Origin: Desulfosporosinus sp.
GTDB taxonomy: Bacteria > Bacillota > Desulfitobacteriia > Desulfitobacteriales > Desulfitobacteriaceae
Assembly: GCA_003513495.1 (NCBI GenBank)
Contig: DOPM01000055.1
Location: forward strand, 62,001 to 126,000
DNA length: 64,000 nt
Direction of reading: 5' to 3'
Part shown: positions 27,127 through 36,906 of the stretch, piece by piece
Layout: every line of letters starts with the position of its first letter
How positions within the stretch are numbered: the stretch's first letter is position 1
Notes under the pieces: generated by a model
What the model was told of the DNA's origin: nothing
What the model saw: the letters and a program-made list of their open reading frames with translations, nothing else
The model's database searches: none
Translations under genes and position numbers: made by a program

Positions 27127-28005
27127 TTACAACTGTTTTAACTGCTCTCGATATTGCCTTAATTCGTCTTCATCAAAATCGTCAATAGTGTCTTGCAGTA
27201 CTTTAAGTATCTTAGATCGATCTTCAGGAATTCTACCGACCACGGGAGTAGCTATTGATACATGATTAGCAAAGACTTTGGTGTTTGTTTCCAAATGTTC
27301 GATGAAGTGCTTTAATTCTTGAACTCGTTCGAATTCGGTGGCTTCAACAAATTCACCCTTGAGTTTTTGTTCAAATAATTCTGTACCGGGTATTAGGGTT
27401 AAGGAGGTTATCCCAATACTTCTTGGTTTTAGTTGATTAAAAAATTTGGCCGTTTCAAGGGCGCTAATTTCTCCTTTTGTATGACCAGCTAACCCATTTA
27501 AATAGATTCCATGATACTCAATTCCGGCTTCCTCTAACCGCTTACATTGTACAACAGCTTCTTCGGCGGTATTTCCTTTATGTATTCTAGTTAATGTCTC
27601 ATCATGACCGGTTTCAATTCCGATATACAACTGATTTATTCCCAAAAAACGCAAAGCCTTAAGTTCCTCGATTGTTTTTGTTTTAATATTGGTTATCCGA
27701 GCATACATAGAAATAGTTTTACAGTGGGGCAGGTATTCTTTAATTTTTTTGGCAATTAGTTTTAGTCGTTCAAAGCTTAAAACAAAGGGATCACCACCGA
27801 CAAGGTAGACCCTTTCTGCGTTAGGCCGCAGGTCAAGAACCTCTATTAAATCTTCCTCTATTTGCTCAATAGGTTCGATACGAAATGGGACATCCTTGTA
27901 CATGCTGCAAAATGTGCAACGGTCATGTGAACATCCGACTGTGACTTGTAATAGTAGGGTTTTAGCCTCAGCTGGTGGTCTATAAATTGTACCTGTGTAA
28001 TGCAT
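27127..28005 (-). CDS. Radical SAM protein
   Basis: A 292-residue radical SAM enzyme. The cluster motif is VGCSHDRCTFCSMYK (CxxxxCxxC), followed by YLVGGDPFVLS, which fits the SAM-binding GGE-like strand, and a barrel ending in ISIATPVVGRIPEDR. No B12 or SPASM domain is seen. ATG at 28005 is used because AAAGGGAG lies upstream; a GTG at 28080 gives a longer frame without one. It precedes the terpenoid-synthase fusion by about 30 bases, so a joint role in modifying an isoprenoid is possible but unproven. Confidence 0.85.
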   Translation of the reverse strand: MHYTGTIYRPPAEAKTLLLQVTVGCSHDRCTFCSMYKDVPFRIEPIEQIEEDLIEVLDLRPNAERVYLVGGDPFVLSFERLKLIAKKIKEYLPHCKTISMYARITNIKTKTIEELKALRFLGINQLYIGIETGHDETLTRIHKGNTAEEAVVQCKRLEEAGIEYHGIYLNGLAGHTKGEISALETAKFFNQLKPRSIGITSLTLIPGTELFEQKLKGEFVEATEFERVQELKHFIEHLETNTKVFANHVSIATPVVGRIPEDRSKILKVLQDTIDDFDEDELRQYREQLKQL

Positions 28006-28205
28006 TTTAACAAACTCCCTTTCAGGTTGATAATTTCTTAGCATTGGAGTCAATGGCAATCGTCTTGTATATTTTACCACACTAATATTTTGCAGTGTTT
28101 ATAATTCCTATCCCGAATACATTTCTAGCCGCATAGTTTACAATCTATGGGTATAGCATTAGAAAAGGACTGACGTGTTGCATGCACGCCAGCCCAGCAG
28201 ATTGT

Positions 28206-28221
28206 CTAACCGAACGGTTAG
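28206..28221. promoter_or_regulatory. Palindrome upstream of the radical SAM operon
   Basis: CTAACCGAACGGTTAG is a perfect 16-base palindrome about 200 bases before the radical SAM start. Its ACCGAACGGT core is typical of TetR-family operators. No TetR gene is in the window. Confidence 0.45.
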
Positions 28222-28239
28222 CCTGAATTGAATTACAAG

Positions 28240-28277
28240 AAATAACCGCAAACCTTTATCATCAGGAGCGGTTATTT
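28240..28277 (-). terminator. Terminator after the DMT exporter gene
   Basis: AAATAACCGC pairs with GCGGTTATTT around an 18-base loop, within 60 bases of the exporter stop. Confidence 0.65.
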
Positions 28278-28299
28278 CTTCCTTATGATCAAAACAAGT

Positions 28300-29223
28300 T
28301 TATAGTTTGCAGGATTCCAAAAGGATGACCTTCTTTTTCGGAATACTCCCAATCACAATGCCTAACGTAGTGAGGATAAGTGCCAGGATATGGATCCAGG
28401 TAATTTTCTCATTTAAAAAGACGAACCCACCGAACATGCTTGCAAAGGGCATACCGTTTAAAAACATAGCCGTTCTGTTAGCCCCCAACTGTTTAATACC
28501 GTGATTCCATCCCAATGTACCTAATGCGGTAGCTCCCCAGGCTGATAATAATAAGATAAGTGCAGCGGTTGACGATAAATGAATCTGTCCATAAACCGAA
28601 GGCCCAAAGGAAACCAGCGTCCCCAAATTTAACAATATTCCTCCTATTAAGGTGGAATAGGCGGTCACTACTAAGGTAGGAATCGAAGTTTCCAACAGTT
28701 TTTTGATAAGCAACCCACCAATGACATAGGTCAACATAGCTAATACCATACTGATATCCCCGAGTAACGAAAATTGGATCGTGCCCTCTGGGGATTTTGA
28801 GAATACGACTAAAACAACCCCTGCAAATCCTAGTAGTATACCGAGTCCTAAATTTCTAGTGAATTTTTCCTGGACAAATATAGAAGCCAGCAACGCCGTC
28901 GTCAGAGGATTTAGGGCCAGGATAAGGGAAGCATTGGTGGATGATGTCACGGAAACTCCATACCCCAAAAACAACTGATGCACACAAACAGAGATTAATC
29001 CTATACCAAAAAGCCATCCCCACTGTTTCTTACTTGGATTGTACAACCCATATTTTCTAAATACGAACAATAACAAAACGATTCCCGCCAGGGGCATTCG
29101 GATTGCAGCTAACAAGGTCGGGGACATATACTGGGTTAAAAACTTAATCATTACAACATTGAGGCCCCACAATAGGACGATAAACACTAATATTAGGTAA
29201 ATTAGCTTCTTTCTTGTTGGCAT
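28300..29223 (-). CDS. EamA/DMT-family membrane exporter
   Basis: A 307-residue transporter with ten predicted helices arranged as two EamA repeats (LLWGLNVVMIKFL near the start and LLLSAWGATALGTLGWNHGI in the second half). These proteins export metabolites or amino acids; the substrate is unknown. ATG at 29223 (MPTRKKLIYLI) has TGGAG upstream; the longer frame to 29340 adds a polar Cys-rich stretch unlike the family. It is monocistronic. Confidence 0.82.
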   Translation of the reverse strand: MPTRKKLIYLILVFIVLLWGLNVVMIKFLTQYMSPTLLAAIRMPLAGIVLLLFVFRKYGLYNPSKKQWGWLFGIGLISVCVHQLFLGYGVSVTSSTNASLILALNPLTTALLASIFVQEKFTRNLGLGILLGFAGVVLVVFSKSPEGTIQFSLLGDISMVLAMLTYVIGGLLIKKLLETSIPTLVVTAYSTLIGGILLNLGTLVSFGPSVYGQIHLSSTAALILLLSAWGATALGTLGWNHGIKQLGANRTAMFLNGMPFASMFGGFVFLNEKITWIHILALILTTLGIVIGSIPKKKVILLESCKL

Positions 29224-29434
29224 TCTGATTATCTCCATTCCTGCAATACTACTAATATAATAGCACTTTTTAGTCTGGTTTTTGCAAGTTTGCATCTCAG
29301 AAGGATAGTCGTATTGCAATAATATCTTAACGAATCTCATGCCATTACGCGATATTTGCCGATTTATTCACTTTGGGCGCTTATCGTTACTATTTTCTTT
29401 CCGATAGTTTTCGCTTTCAAGTAAACTATAAGTA

Positions 29435-29480
29435 ACAGCAAAAGAGGGCACTGGTCATAGACCACGCCCCTTTTTGCTGT
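29435..29480 (-). terminator. Hairpin after the CoA-disulfide reductase gene
   Basis: ACAGCAAAA and GGGC arms pair with GCCC and TTTTTGCTGT. It lies 115 bases beyond the reductase stop and could act in both directions. Confidence 0.55.
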
Positions 29481-29593
29481 TCCAACAAAGCAAAACCTCT
29501 AACCTTGATATCGGCAAAGAAATCCTTCTCGTCATCACCTCAGCTCCCTGAGAAACGGGACTAGGGATTCTTTTCCAGGAAATTGGAGAAACT

Positions 29594-31246
29594 TTATCCA
29601 AAAACAGCCGGATAATAAGTAACCCAACCTCCGCACAAATTCCTAACTTTAGTAAATCCGTGTTGAGTCAAGATTCGATAGGCAACGTAACCTCTTAGCC
29701 CAATCTCGCAGTAAACTACGATTTCCTTATCTTTTGGAAGTTCGGATAATTTGCTGCGCAGGTCATTGACAGGTATATGCAGTGAACCGCGGATAAATTT
29801 AGCTTTACGTTCTTCTTCATCCCGTACATCAATAATACAAATCTCTTTTGCATTAAGTTTACTAAGCTCCTGCCAATGAATCATTTGAACATCACCATTA
29901 ATGATGTTTTCCGCCACATAGCCGGCCATGTTCACAGGATCTTTAGCCGATGAAAAGGGTGGGGCGTAGGCCAGTTCAAGTTCCTGCAGATCATAGATAG
30001 TCCCTTCGTTACGGATTACCCCGGCGATGTCATCGATCCGTTTATCGACACCTTGAGCTCCGACAGCTTGAGCACCCAGGACTCGGCCATTGCTTTTATC
30101 AAAGACAAGTTTCATGGATAATCTTGTTGCTCCAGGATAATACCCGGCGTGGGAATTGGAGTGAGTAAACAACACTTCATGAGGAATTCCTAATTTCTTA
30201 AGCATTTTTTCATTTGCTCCGGTGGAAGCTGCCACTAAATCAAAAACCTTGGCAATGGCAGTCCCTTGGGTACCCTTATACTTGCTATTCCGACCTGCGA
30301 TAACGTCGGCAACAATGCGGCCTTGTTTATTAGCAGGACCTGCAAGGGGTAAGAGGGCAGCTTGTCCTGTGACTAAGTGTTTTACCTCAATGACATCCCC
30401 AACTGCGTAAATATTAGGGTCTGAGGTCTGGAGTCGTTCATTAACTTTAATACCGCCTAACTCTCCGATAGTTAGTCCGGCTTCCTTCGCTAATTTAATT
30501 TCCGGTTTTACCCCAATAGCCAAGATCGTTAAATCAGCTTGTACTTCCCCTCCGCTTTGGAGTGTAATAAGAGCCCCATTATCCTTTTTAGCAAAGGATT
30601 TTACCCCATCTTCCAAAATGAGGTTGATTCCTTTATTAAAAATGTGCTCATGAAGGATTGCGGCCATTTCAAAATCCAGAGGAGCCATGACCTGATCGCT
30701 CATTTCTATAATCGTTGTATCTACTCCTCTGGCATGGAGATTTTCAGCCATTTCCAAACCGATAAAGCCCCCTCCTACGACTGCTGCCGTTTTAGGTTGC
30801 TGCTCATCGATAAATCGTTTAATCTGGTCAATATCTGTAACATTACGTACAACAAGAGCCTCGATGTCATTAATCCCGGGAATCGGCGGACGAAGCGGAG
30901 CTGCCCCGGGAGAAAGGATCAATTGATCATAAGATTCTCTGTAGACCTTACCATTACTTTCTCGAACTTCGACGGCTTTTTCCTCAGGAAAAATACGGGT
31001 AACCTCGCTAAAGATTCTCACATCAATACGAAAGCGGTTCCTCATAGCTTCAGGCTTTGAGACCAAAAGAGCTTCCCGCTCATTAATAACTCCACTGACA
31101 TAATACGGTAAGCCGCAGTTTGCATATGAAATATGTTCTCCCCGCTCAAAGATAATGATTTCCGCCTCTTCATCTAAACGGCGCAAGCGTGCTGCAGCAC
31201 TGGCTCCCCCTGCAACTCCACCAACAATGAGTACCTTTTTACTCAT
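29594..31246 (-). CDS. CoA-disulfide reductase fused to rhodanese
   Basis: A 550-residue FAD enzyme. The N-terminal FAD motif is VLIVGGVAGGASAAARLRRL; the single redox Cys is in SYANCGLPYYVSG, as in CoA-disulfide reductases; the NAD site is AAVVGGGFIGLEMAENL; and GVKPEIKLAKEAG and AVGDV follow. From about residue 455 a rhodanese domain carries an active Cys in VVYCEIGLRGY. Fusions of this kind reduce CoA disulfide, persulfide or polysulfide, and support sulfur handling and redox balance in anaerobes. AAAGGAGAT precedes the ATG. Confidence 0.93.
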   Translation of the reverse strand: MSKKVLIVGGVAGGASAAARLRRLDEEAEIIIFERGEHISYANCGLPYYVSGVINEREALLVSKPEAMRNRFRIDVRIFSEVTRIFPEEKAVEVRESNGKVYRESYDQLILSPGAAPLRPPIPGINDIEALVVRNVTDIDQIKRFIDEQQPKTAAVVGGGFIGLEMAENLHARGVDTTIIEMSDQVMAPLDFEMAAILHEHIFNKGINLILEDGVKSFAKKDNGALITLQSGGEVQADLTILAIGVKPEIKLAKEAGLTIGELGGIKVNERLQTSDPNIYAVGDVIEVKHLVTGQAALLPLAGPANKQGRIVADVIAGRNSKYKGTQGTAIAKVFDLVAASTGANEKMLKKLGIPHEVLFTHSNSHAGYYPGATRLSMKLVFDKSNGRVLGAQAVGAQGVDKRIDDIAGVIRNEGTIYDLQELELAYAPPFSSAKDPVNMAGYVAENIINGDVQMIHWQELSKLNAKEICIIDVRDEEERKAKFIRGSLHIPVNDLRSKLSELPKDKEIVVYCEIGLRGYVAYRILTQHGFTKVRNLCGGWVTYYPAVFG

Positions 31247-31442
31247 TACAACATCTCCTTTAGCATATAGATTATCTCAGTTTAACCAAGTTTATGAAAA
31301 TAATAACATGATTAATTGGCATTCACAATCATGTTATCTTCTCTTTACGATTTAATTACTGCCTTAGGAGACCTTGACCAACAGTTTTTTCAATTTTTGC
31401 GAGCTCTAACGATTCAGCGACTGAGAGATCTTTTTTTATTTA

Positions 31443-31805
31443 TCAAATCAAGACCAATTTTTTTATAATATTTTTCAAATCCTCCAAGTCAAAGGGTTTT
31501 TCTAAAATTCCTTGGTAAAATTTCCTTTCGGGATAATCTTTGTCATCAGGGAAACTACCTGTCATTATTATGGCAGGAACATCAATAAGGCGTTGTACCG
31601 AGCGCATTTTTTCAAGTACTTCTTTGCCACTTTTTCCGGGCAAGCCCAAATCCGTCATAACTAAGTCAGGTTGTTTGCTATCTAATACGTCAAAAGCCTC
31701 TGTACCTGATTTACACCATTCTACTTTATGTCCAATGTCTTCTAAAACCATCTGGATTACCCGACCAATGAAGGTATTGTCTTCAACCATTAGAATATTA
31801 GCCAA
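31443..31805 (-). CDS. Single-domain response regulator
   Basis: A 120-residue CheY-like receiver without output domain: acidic pair in MVEDNTF, phosphorylated Asp in LVMTDLGLPGKSG, Thr in IIMTGS and Lys in LEKPFD. TTG at 31805 is used because GGAGAGG sits eight bases upstream. It is the last gene of a sensory block with a receiver-kinase, CheR and hybrid kinase, and probably takes phosphate from one of them. Confidence 0.85.
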   Translation of the reverse strand: MANILMVEDNTFIGRVIQMVLEDIGHKVEWCKSGTEAFDVLDSKQPDLVMTDLGLPGKSGKEVLEKMRSVQRLIDVPAIIMTGSFPDDKDYPERKFYQGILEKPFDLEDLKNIIKKLVLI

Positions 31806-31949
31806 GATGTTCACCTCTCCAACAAAAAGAATTAGTATATAAAATATATTCCTAATTCCATAAAAAGTGTGTTGAAGTATGTCCGAAAACTTTATAATCT
31901 TTTGTCATAATAGAAAGGACTATATTTAATCTAGGCAATACGATGATAA

Positions 31950-33014
31950 CTACAATTTGAATTTTACAAAGAACAGAGTACCTTTCGAACTCGTACTGAC
32001 CTCAATAGCTGCATTATGACGTGCAGCGATGGAATAACAGATACTAAGGCCTAATCCATTTCCATTCTCCTTATCGGTTAGAAAAGGGGTTCCTAGTTTT
32101 TTTAGAATTTCTGGATTAATGCCCTTACCTTGGTCCTGAATAGAAAGAACAACCTGATCATTTTCCAAATATGTTTTAATGACAAGTCGGCCGCCTGGAG
32201 CCATTGCTTCCAAGGCATTTCGACATAGGTTTAGGATGATTTGTCGTATCTCTTTACTGTTCAAACTAAAATCAGGGACATCACTGATCTCAATGATTGC
32301 TGTCATATTATGATGTTTTGTGTCCGCAAGAATGAGTGGTTTCAGAGCATTAACTATAGTATTCAAATTATCCATTTCAAACTGGGATGTCCTACTACGC
32401 CCCAGCGAAAGAAATTCGCTAATTAGTAATCTCGCTCGGTCAAGTTCACTGATCATCAAACTTATATCTTCCTGATAGTGTAGAAACTCACTTTTCCCTT
32501 GCATTAATTGAAGATAGGCTCTCACTCCAGTTATGGGATTTCTAACCTCATGGCTGACTCCGGCTGCCATTTCCCCTAAAAGTCTAAGTTGATGGGATCT
32601 AAGCATCTCTTCTTCTATCATTTCATCTTGATAATTATATAATTCAACAAAACGAGCGACCTTATATCTAAGGTTCGCTGGGTTTACTGGTTTTAAAATA
32701 TAATCTATGGCTCCAAGCTCATAACCTTTATTAATTTGTTCTTGCTCCTGATAATTTGCAGTTATGAAAATGATTGGGGTATGCTGGGATTTTTCTCTCA
32801 TTCTTATCAAACTGGCTGTTTCATAGCCATCAATTTCCGGCATTTGTACATCTAAGAGAATTAAGGCAAAATCATGCTCCAGCACTTGTTTTAGGGCTTC
32901 GTGCCCTGAATTGGCCCTTATCAAATCATAGGCGTTTGACTCTAAAATAGCTTCTAATGCTAAAAGATTTTCCACTCTGTCATCAACCATTAAGATTTTT
33001 ACTTTATCCTTCAT
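31950..33014 (-). CDS. Receiver-histidine kinase fusion
   Basis: A 354-residue protein with an N-terminal receiver (MVDDRVENLLALEAIL, Asp in LILLDVQMPEIDG, Lys in DYILKPVNP) followed by a kinase core: H box LGEMAAGVSHEVRNPITGVR, N box LNLCRNALEAMAPGG, IQDQGKGI and NGNGLGLSI. It has no membrane helix, so input comes through the receiver. It sits 16 bases after cheR. The second of two adjacent ATG codons is preferred by ribosome binding site spacing. Confidence 0.9.
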   Translation of the reverse strand: MKDKVKILMVDDRVENLLALEAILESNAYDLIRANSGHEALKQVLEHDFALILLDVQMPEIDGYETASLIRMREKSQHTPIIFITANYQEQEQINKGYELGAIDYILKPVNPANLRYKVARFVELYNYQDEMIEEEMLRSHQLRLLGEMAAGVSHEVRNPITGVRAYLQLMQGKSEFLHYQEDISLMISELDRARLLISEFLSLGRSRTSQFEMDNLNTIVNALKPLILADTKHHNMTAIIEISDVPDFSLNSKEIRQIILNLCRNALEAMAPGGRLVIKTYLENDQVVLSIQDQGKGINPEILKKLGTPFLTDKENGNGLGLSICYSIAARHNAAIEVSTSSKGTLFFVKFKL

Positions 33015-33029
33015 CATTAGCTCCCTTAT

Positions 33030-33866
33030 TCATCGTTTAATAAATAGTTTCTCAGTATCAATTTCGCTATATTTATCATTATAAATAGTATAATTAATTG
33101 TTTCTTTATTTCCTAAAGCTAAGATCCCCCTTGGCCCTAGACTGTTATAAAAGAGACCGTGCACTTTATTCTCCAACTCTTTGTTAAAATAGATTAAAAC
33201 ATTCCTACAGATTATTACATTAAATTCATTAAATGAGCTATCGCTAACTAAGTTATGTTGAGCAAAAACGATATTTTTGCGAAGTTCATTATCAAACACT
33301 GCATTTTCTCCGCATAACGTATAATAGTTTGAAAAAGATTGCCTTCCCCCTGCATGCAGATAATTACTTGTATACGTTTTCATTTTTCCCAGAGGATAAG
33401 CACCTCTTATTGCCATTTCAATTGCATTTTCATTCATGTCTGTAGCATAGAGACGGGTTTTATCATACAACCCTTCTTCTAACAAAAGAATAGCCATTGA
33501 ATAGACTTCTTCCCCAGTAGAACAGCCCGCATGCCAAAGTTTAATTAACGGGACGTCTTTGATAAGGGGTATTACATTTTTTCTAAATGACTTGAAAAAC
33601 TCGGGATCTCTGAACATTTCCGTGACTTGTATGGAGAAATCCCTTATTAATCGACACATACAAGCTCGATCATGAAAAACCCTTTCCTGTAGTCCTGTGA
33701 TTGTGCTTAACCTCTCCGCCTGAACACGATGCCATATACGTCGGCGGATAGAAGATAAAACATAATTTCTAAAGTCATAACCACTAACTCTATAGATTCC
33801 TTCAAGCAACAACTCGATCTCCAGTTTCTCTAAACTACTAATAGTTTGACCATTGCTAGTTGCCAA
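33030..33866 (-). CDS. CheR-type protein glutamate methyltransferase
   Basis: A 278-residue SAM-dependent methyltransferase. The N-terminal helical domain is followed by IRDFSIQVTEMFRDPEFF and the SAM motif LWHAGCSTGEEVYSMAILL, with NVIICRNVLIYFN later. No CheB or chemoreceptor accompanies it; instead it lies between two kinases, 12 bases after the hybrid kinase. Such CheR genes may modify a sensor kinase or act as adaptors rather than serve chemotaxis. The start is TTG. Confidence 0.88.
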   Translation of the reverse strand: MATSNGQTISSLEKLEIELLLEGIYRVSGYDFRNYVLSSIRRRIWHRVQAERLSTITGLQERVFHDRACMCRLIRDFSIQVTEMFRDPEFFKSFRKNVIPLIKDVPLIKLWHAGCSTGEEVYSMAILLLEEGLYDKTRLYATDMNENAIEMAIRGAYPLGKMKTYTSNYLHAGGRQSFSNYYTLCGENAVFDNELRKNIVFAQHNLVSDSSFNEFNVIICRNVLIYFNKELENKVHGLFYNSLGPRGILALGNKETINYTIYNDKYSEIDTEKLFIKR

Positions 33867-33877
33867 GATTTACTCAC

Positions 33878-36562
33878 CTACCTATACAACCAAACCCGAA
33901 TTAAGGAAATTAATTTATCGATTTCTACGGGTTTACTTAAATAATCAGAAGCGCCAGCTTCCATACATTTCTGCCGATCATCTTTCATCGCCTTCGCAGT
34001 TAATGCTATTATGGGGATCTCTGCATACTCGGATTGCCTTATCTGTATCATGGTTTCGTAACCGTCCATTTCAGGCATCATAATATCCATGAGGATCAGT
34101 TCTACGTCATGGTTCCCTTTAAGTTTTTCCAAGGCCTCCCGTCCATTTTCTGCATACAACACTTTAACTTTAGCCTTCTCAAGAGCAGCTGATATTGCAA
34201 ATATATTACGCATATCATCATCAACGACAAGGACAACCCTCCCCGTTAAATCCCCTGCGACTGCTGCTTTTGGGGAAACATCGTCTTCATTTACTGTTTT
34301 GACTGGATTATTAACGGGATTTGGATTAGACTCAATCGATAGTGCACCTGTTGAGAGGGAATTTTCTGTAGTTACACTAGGTAAATAAAGTGTAAAGGTA
34401 CTTCCCTTTCCCTCAACACTTTTAAGTTCTATATCCCCCCCCAATAAAGCTGCTAACTCTCTACAAATAGACAAGCCCAGGCCAGTCCCACCATATTTAC
34501 GACTAGTCGTACCATCAGCCTGTTGAAATGCTTCGAATATTAAAGCCTGATTATCTTTAGCAATACCAATTCCAGTATCAGTAACATCAAAGGCAACCAT
34601 GTTATCCTTTTGGTTACTTTCTTGAATGTCCATTCTTACATAACCCTGCTTAGTAAATTTAATGGCATTACTTAAAAGGTTCGCTAAAATTTGCTTTAAG
34701 AGGCGCCTGTCTGTGAGCAATTTATTCGTAACATTATTCACTTGAATGGTAAAATCGAGTCCTTTTTCAAGAGTCATTGGTCTGAACTGTCCTTCGAGTT
34801 CTTTTACGAGATCCGCTAATATAATCTCGTCCCTATTGACTGATACTTTTCCAGCCTCAATCTTTGATAGATCTAAAATGTCATTAATAAGCTGCAACAA
34901 ATCATTTCCAGAGGACCAGATCGTTTTTGCATATTCCAGCTGTTTTAAATTAAGGTTTCCATCGTTGTTTTCCCATAACATCTTTGACAAGATTAACAGA
35001 CTGTTCAGAGGAGTTCTTAATTCATGGGACATATTTGAAAGGAATTCAGATTTATAACGGGAACTCGTTTCGAGTCGTTGGGCTTGATCTTCCAAGTTTG
35101 CTTTAGCCTGGGACAATTCAATATTCTTAAGTTCCAATTCTTTATACTGTTCCTCCAGTTTTTCGTGGAAAGTTTTTAATTCTTCTTGCTGAGTTTGCAG
35201 TAGTTCAGATTGAGTTTGCAATTCCTCAGTAAGTGTCTGAGATTCTTCTAAAAGTTTCTGGACATGGGCATGTTCTGCTATCCGATTCTGAATAATACCG
35301 ATGTTCCAGCGAATTTGTTCTAAAAATTCTTTCTGTTCTGGTGAAAACTCGGAAAGGGATGCTAACTCAATCACTGCAACAACTTGCTTTTCAAATTCAA
35401 TTGGAAGCAATTTGATTTGCTTTGCTTTAATTTGTCCCAATCCCGTAGTAATAGAAATGTACTGATCTGAAGCTTCTGTTAAGTTTATTATTCTATTCTC
35501 TAGAAAGCATTGACCTATTAAACCCTCACCAAGTTTAAACTCTCTTATACCGACCTCTTGACTATCTCCGGCATAGGTCGCCATTCGTTTAATCGTACCG
35601 GTTTCGTTAGAAAGGATGTATAAGTTACCATAGCTTGATCCAACAATTTGGCAAACCCAATTAATCAATAAACTACAGAAATCTTCAACATTTTGAACCC
35701 CCTGAAATAAGGCATGAGTCTCGCTTACTTTTGATTGGAGCCAGTTCCGAACCTTTAAGGCTTGGGTGGATTCACTCTCTAGACGGGTTTGGATTTCTAA
35801 GGCACTAGCCATTTCATTAAATACTGCGGATAGCTCCCCCAACTCATTCTTAGTTACATCCAGACGGGGTAATGAGGTTTTATCCGGATATGAAGTAATT
35901 CCTTTCATTGCTTTTGTCAGCCGACCGAGGTCGCCGAGAAACGTCTTTAACATCCATAGAGAAATAAGTATTCCAACCATTAAACCGATAAGCACCAACA
36001 AGGCAAAAATTAGTTTACTCTTGTAAAAAGCATTCTGTGAATTTGATAAAGAAGTATTCATTAACTGTTCTTCCAGTTCATTTACATCATTCACTGATTT
36101 GGTTAGATTCTCTAATTTATCCTTTGAAGAATTGAGGATCAGTTCTTTTGCTTCCTCAATTCTATTAGACTCTATTAGAAAAATAGCTTGTTTTTCATAA
36201 TTAAGGTAGTCTTCAAAGTTTGCTCTCAGCTGAGCAACTTTATCTATTTCTGTCGATTTGGAAAGTCCCACTAGAGTTGAGATGTCAGCTATTACCCGAC
36301 TGTTAGATTTATCGATGCTTTCGATATATTGAGTAGGGTCTGCCTTATTATTAAGTAAAAAAATTTCTCTAAGGTCTCGGCTAATGTTTCCTAACTCAAT
36401 TGAGATATTCTTCGCTAGATTTACCTTTTGATAACGGTCATTGACTATTGAAACCATGTCATTATTGACAGCTCTCATTTGATAAAATCCAGTAATGACT
36501 ACTGTGATTAATAGGATAAGAAAACTGCCAATCCCTAATACAAGTACGTTTCTAAGCTTCAT
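33878..36562 (-). CDS. Hybrid sensor histidine kinase
   Basis: An 894-residue membrane kinase. In order: membrane helix (about 10-28), extracytoplasmic four-helix sensor, second helix (about 185-207), HAMP (about 208-262), GAF-like domain (about 285-435), a coiled coil of Glu/Gln/Leu (about 440-510), H box FLSNMSHELRTPLNSLL, N box ANLLSNAIKF, G1 DVTDTGIGI, G2 GGTGLGLSI, and a C-terminal receiver with VVDDDMRN and LILMDIMMPEMDG. ATG at 36562 with GGAG upstream is preferred over TTG at 36574. It leads the sensory block. Confidence 0.9.
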   Translation of the reverse strand: MKLRNVLVLGIGSFLILLITVVITGFYQMRAVNNDMVSIVNDRYQKVNLAKNISIELGNISRDLREIFLLNNKADPTQYIESIDKSNSRVIADISTLVGLSKSTEIDKVAQLRANFEDYLNYEKQAIFLIESNRIEEAKELILNSSKDKLENLTKSVNDVNELEEQLMNTSLSNSQNAFYKSKLIFALLVLIGLMVGILISLWMLKTFLGDLGRLTKAMKGITSYPDKTSLPRLDVTKNELGELSAVFNEMASALEIQTRLESESTQALKVRNWLQSKVSETHALFQGVQNVEDFCSLLINWVCQIVGSSYGNLYILSNETGTIKRMATYAGDSQEVGIREFKLGEGLIGQCFLENRIINLTEASDQYISITTGLGQIKAKQIKLLPIEFEKQVVAVIELASLSEFSPEQKEFLEQIRWNIGIIQNRIAEHAHVQKLLEESQTLTEELQTQSELLQTQQEELKTFHEKLEEQYKELELKNIELSQAKANLEDQAQRLETSSRYKSEFLSNMSHELRTPLNSLLILSKMLWENNDGNLNLKQLEYAKTIWSSGNDLLQLINDILDLSKIEAGKVSVNRDEIILADLVKELEGQFRPMTLEKGLDFTIQVNNVTNKLLTDRRLLKQILANLLSNAIKFTKQGYVRMDIQESNQKDNMVAFDVTDTGIGIAKDNQALIFEAFQQADGTTSRKYGGTGLGLSICRELAALLGGDIELKSVEGKGSTFTLYLPSVTTENSLSTGALSIESNPNPVNNPVKTVNEDDVSPKAAVAGDLTGRVVLVVDDDMRNIFAISAALEKAKVKVLYAENGREALEKLKGNHDVELILMDIMMPEMDGYETMIQIRQSEYAEIPIIALTAKAMKDDRQKCMEAGASDYLSKPVEIDKLISLIRVWLYR

Positions 36563-36847
36563 AAATTGCTCCAATCCTTTTCTCTCTTTCTACAAGGTTC
36601 TAGTAAAACTTCCTAATTACTAATCTACAAAAAATATAAATCTAATGTTTAAATAAATTTTAACGACTATGTATAATTGTGTCAAACAAAGTAAGATGAT
36701 TAACCTAAACCTTATTGATTATTATTCAGAATTACTTAACGATCTCAGTATGATAATATTGTCTAAAGTAATAAACAGAAAGGCAAGTGGCATACTTAAC
36801 TATTACAAGCGACCGTTGCACATTGTAAATAATTATTTGAAAGATGA

Positions 36848-36885
36848 AAGAGCGCTAGTCAGTTAGTAGTCTGATTAGCGCCCTT
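36848..36885. terminator. Terminator of the purine operon
   Basis: AAAGAGCGCTAGTCAG pairs with CTGATTAGCGCCCTTT around a 6-base loop, 20-60 bases past the last gene of the operon. The plus strand has ACTTTTT after it. The stretch 36563-36847 otherwise shows only an A+T-rich kinase promoter region. Confidence 0.75.
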
Positions 36886-36906
36886 TACTTTTTATGCATC
36901 ACTCTT

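Noticed and set aside
30539..31060. 173-codon plus-strand frame
   Set aside because: Antisense to the CoA-disulfide reductase, whose motifs are unmistakable.
36669..36866. 65-codon plus-strand frame upstream of the hybrid kinase
   Set aside because: No Shine-Dalgarno sequence, A+T-rich, and it ends inside the purine operon terminator.
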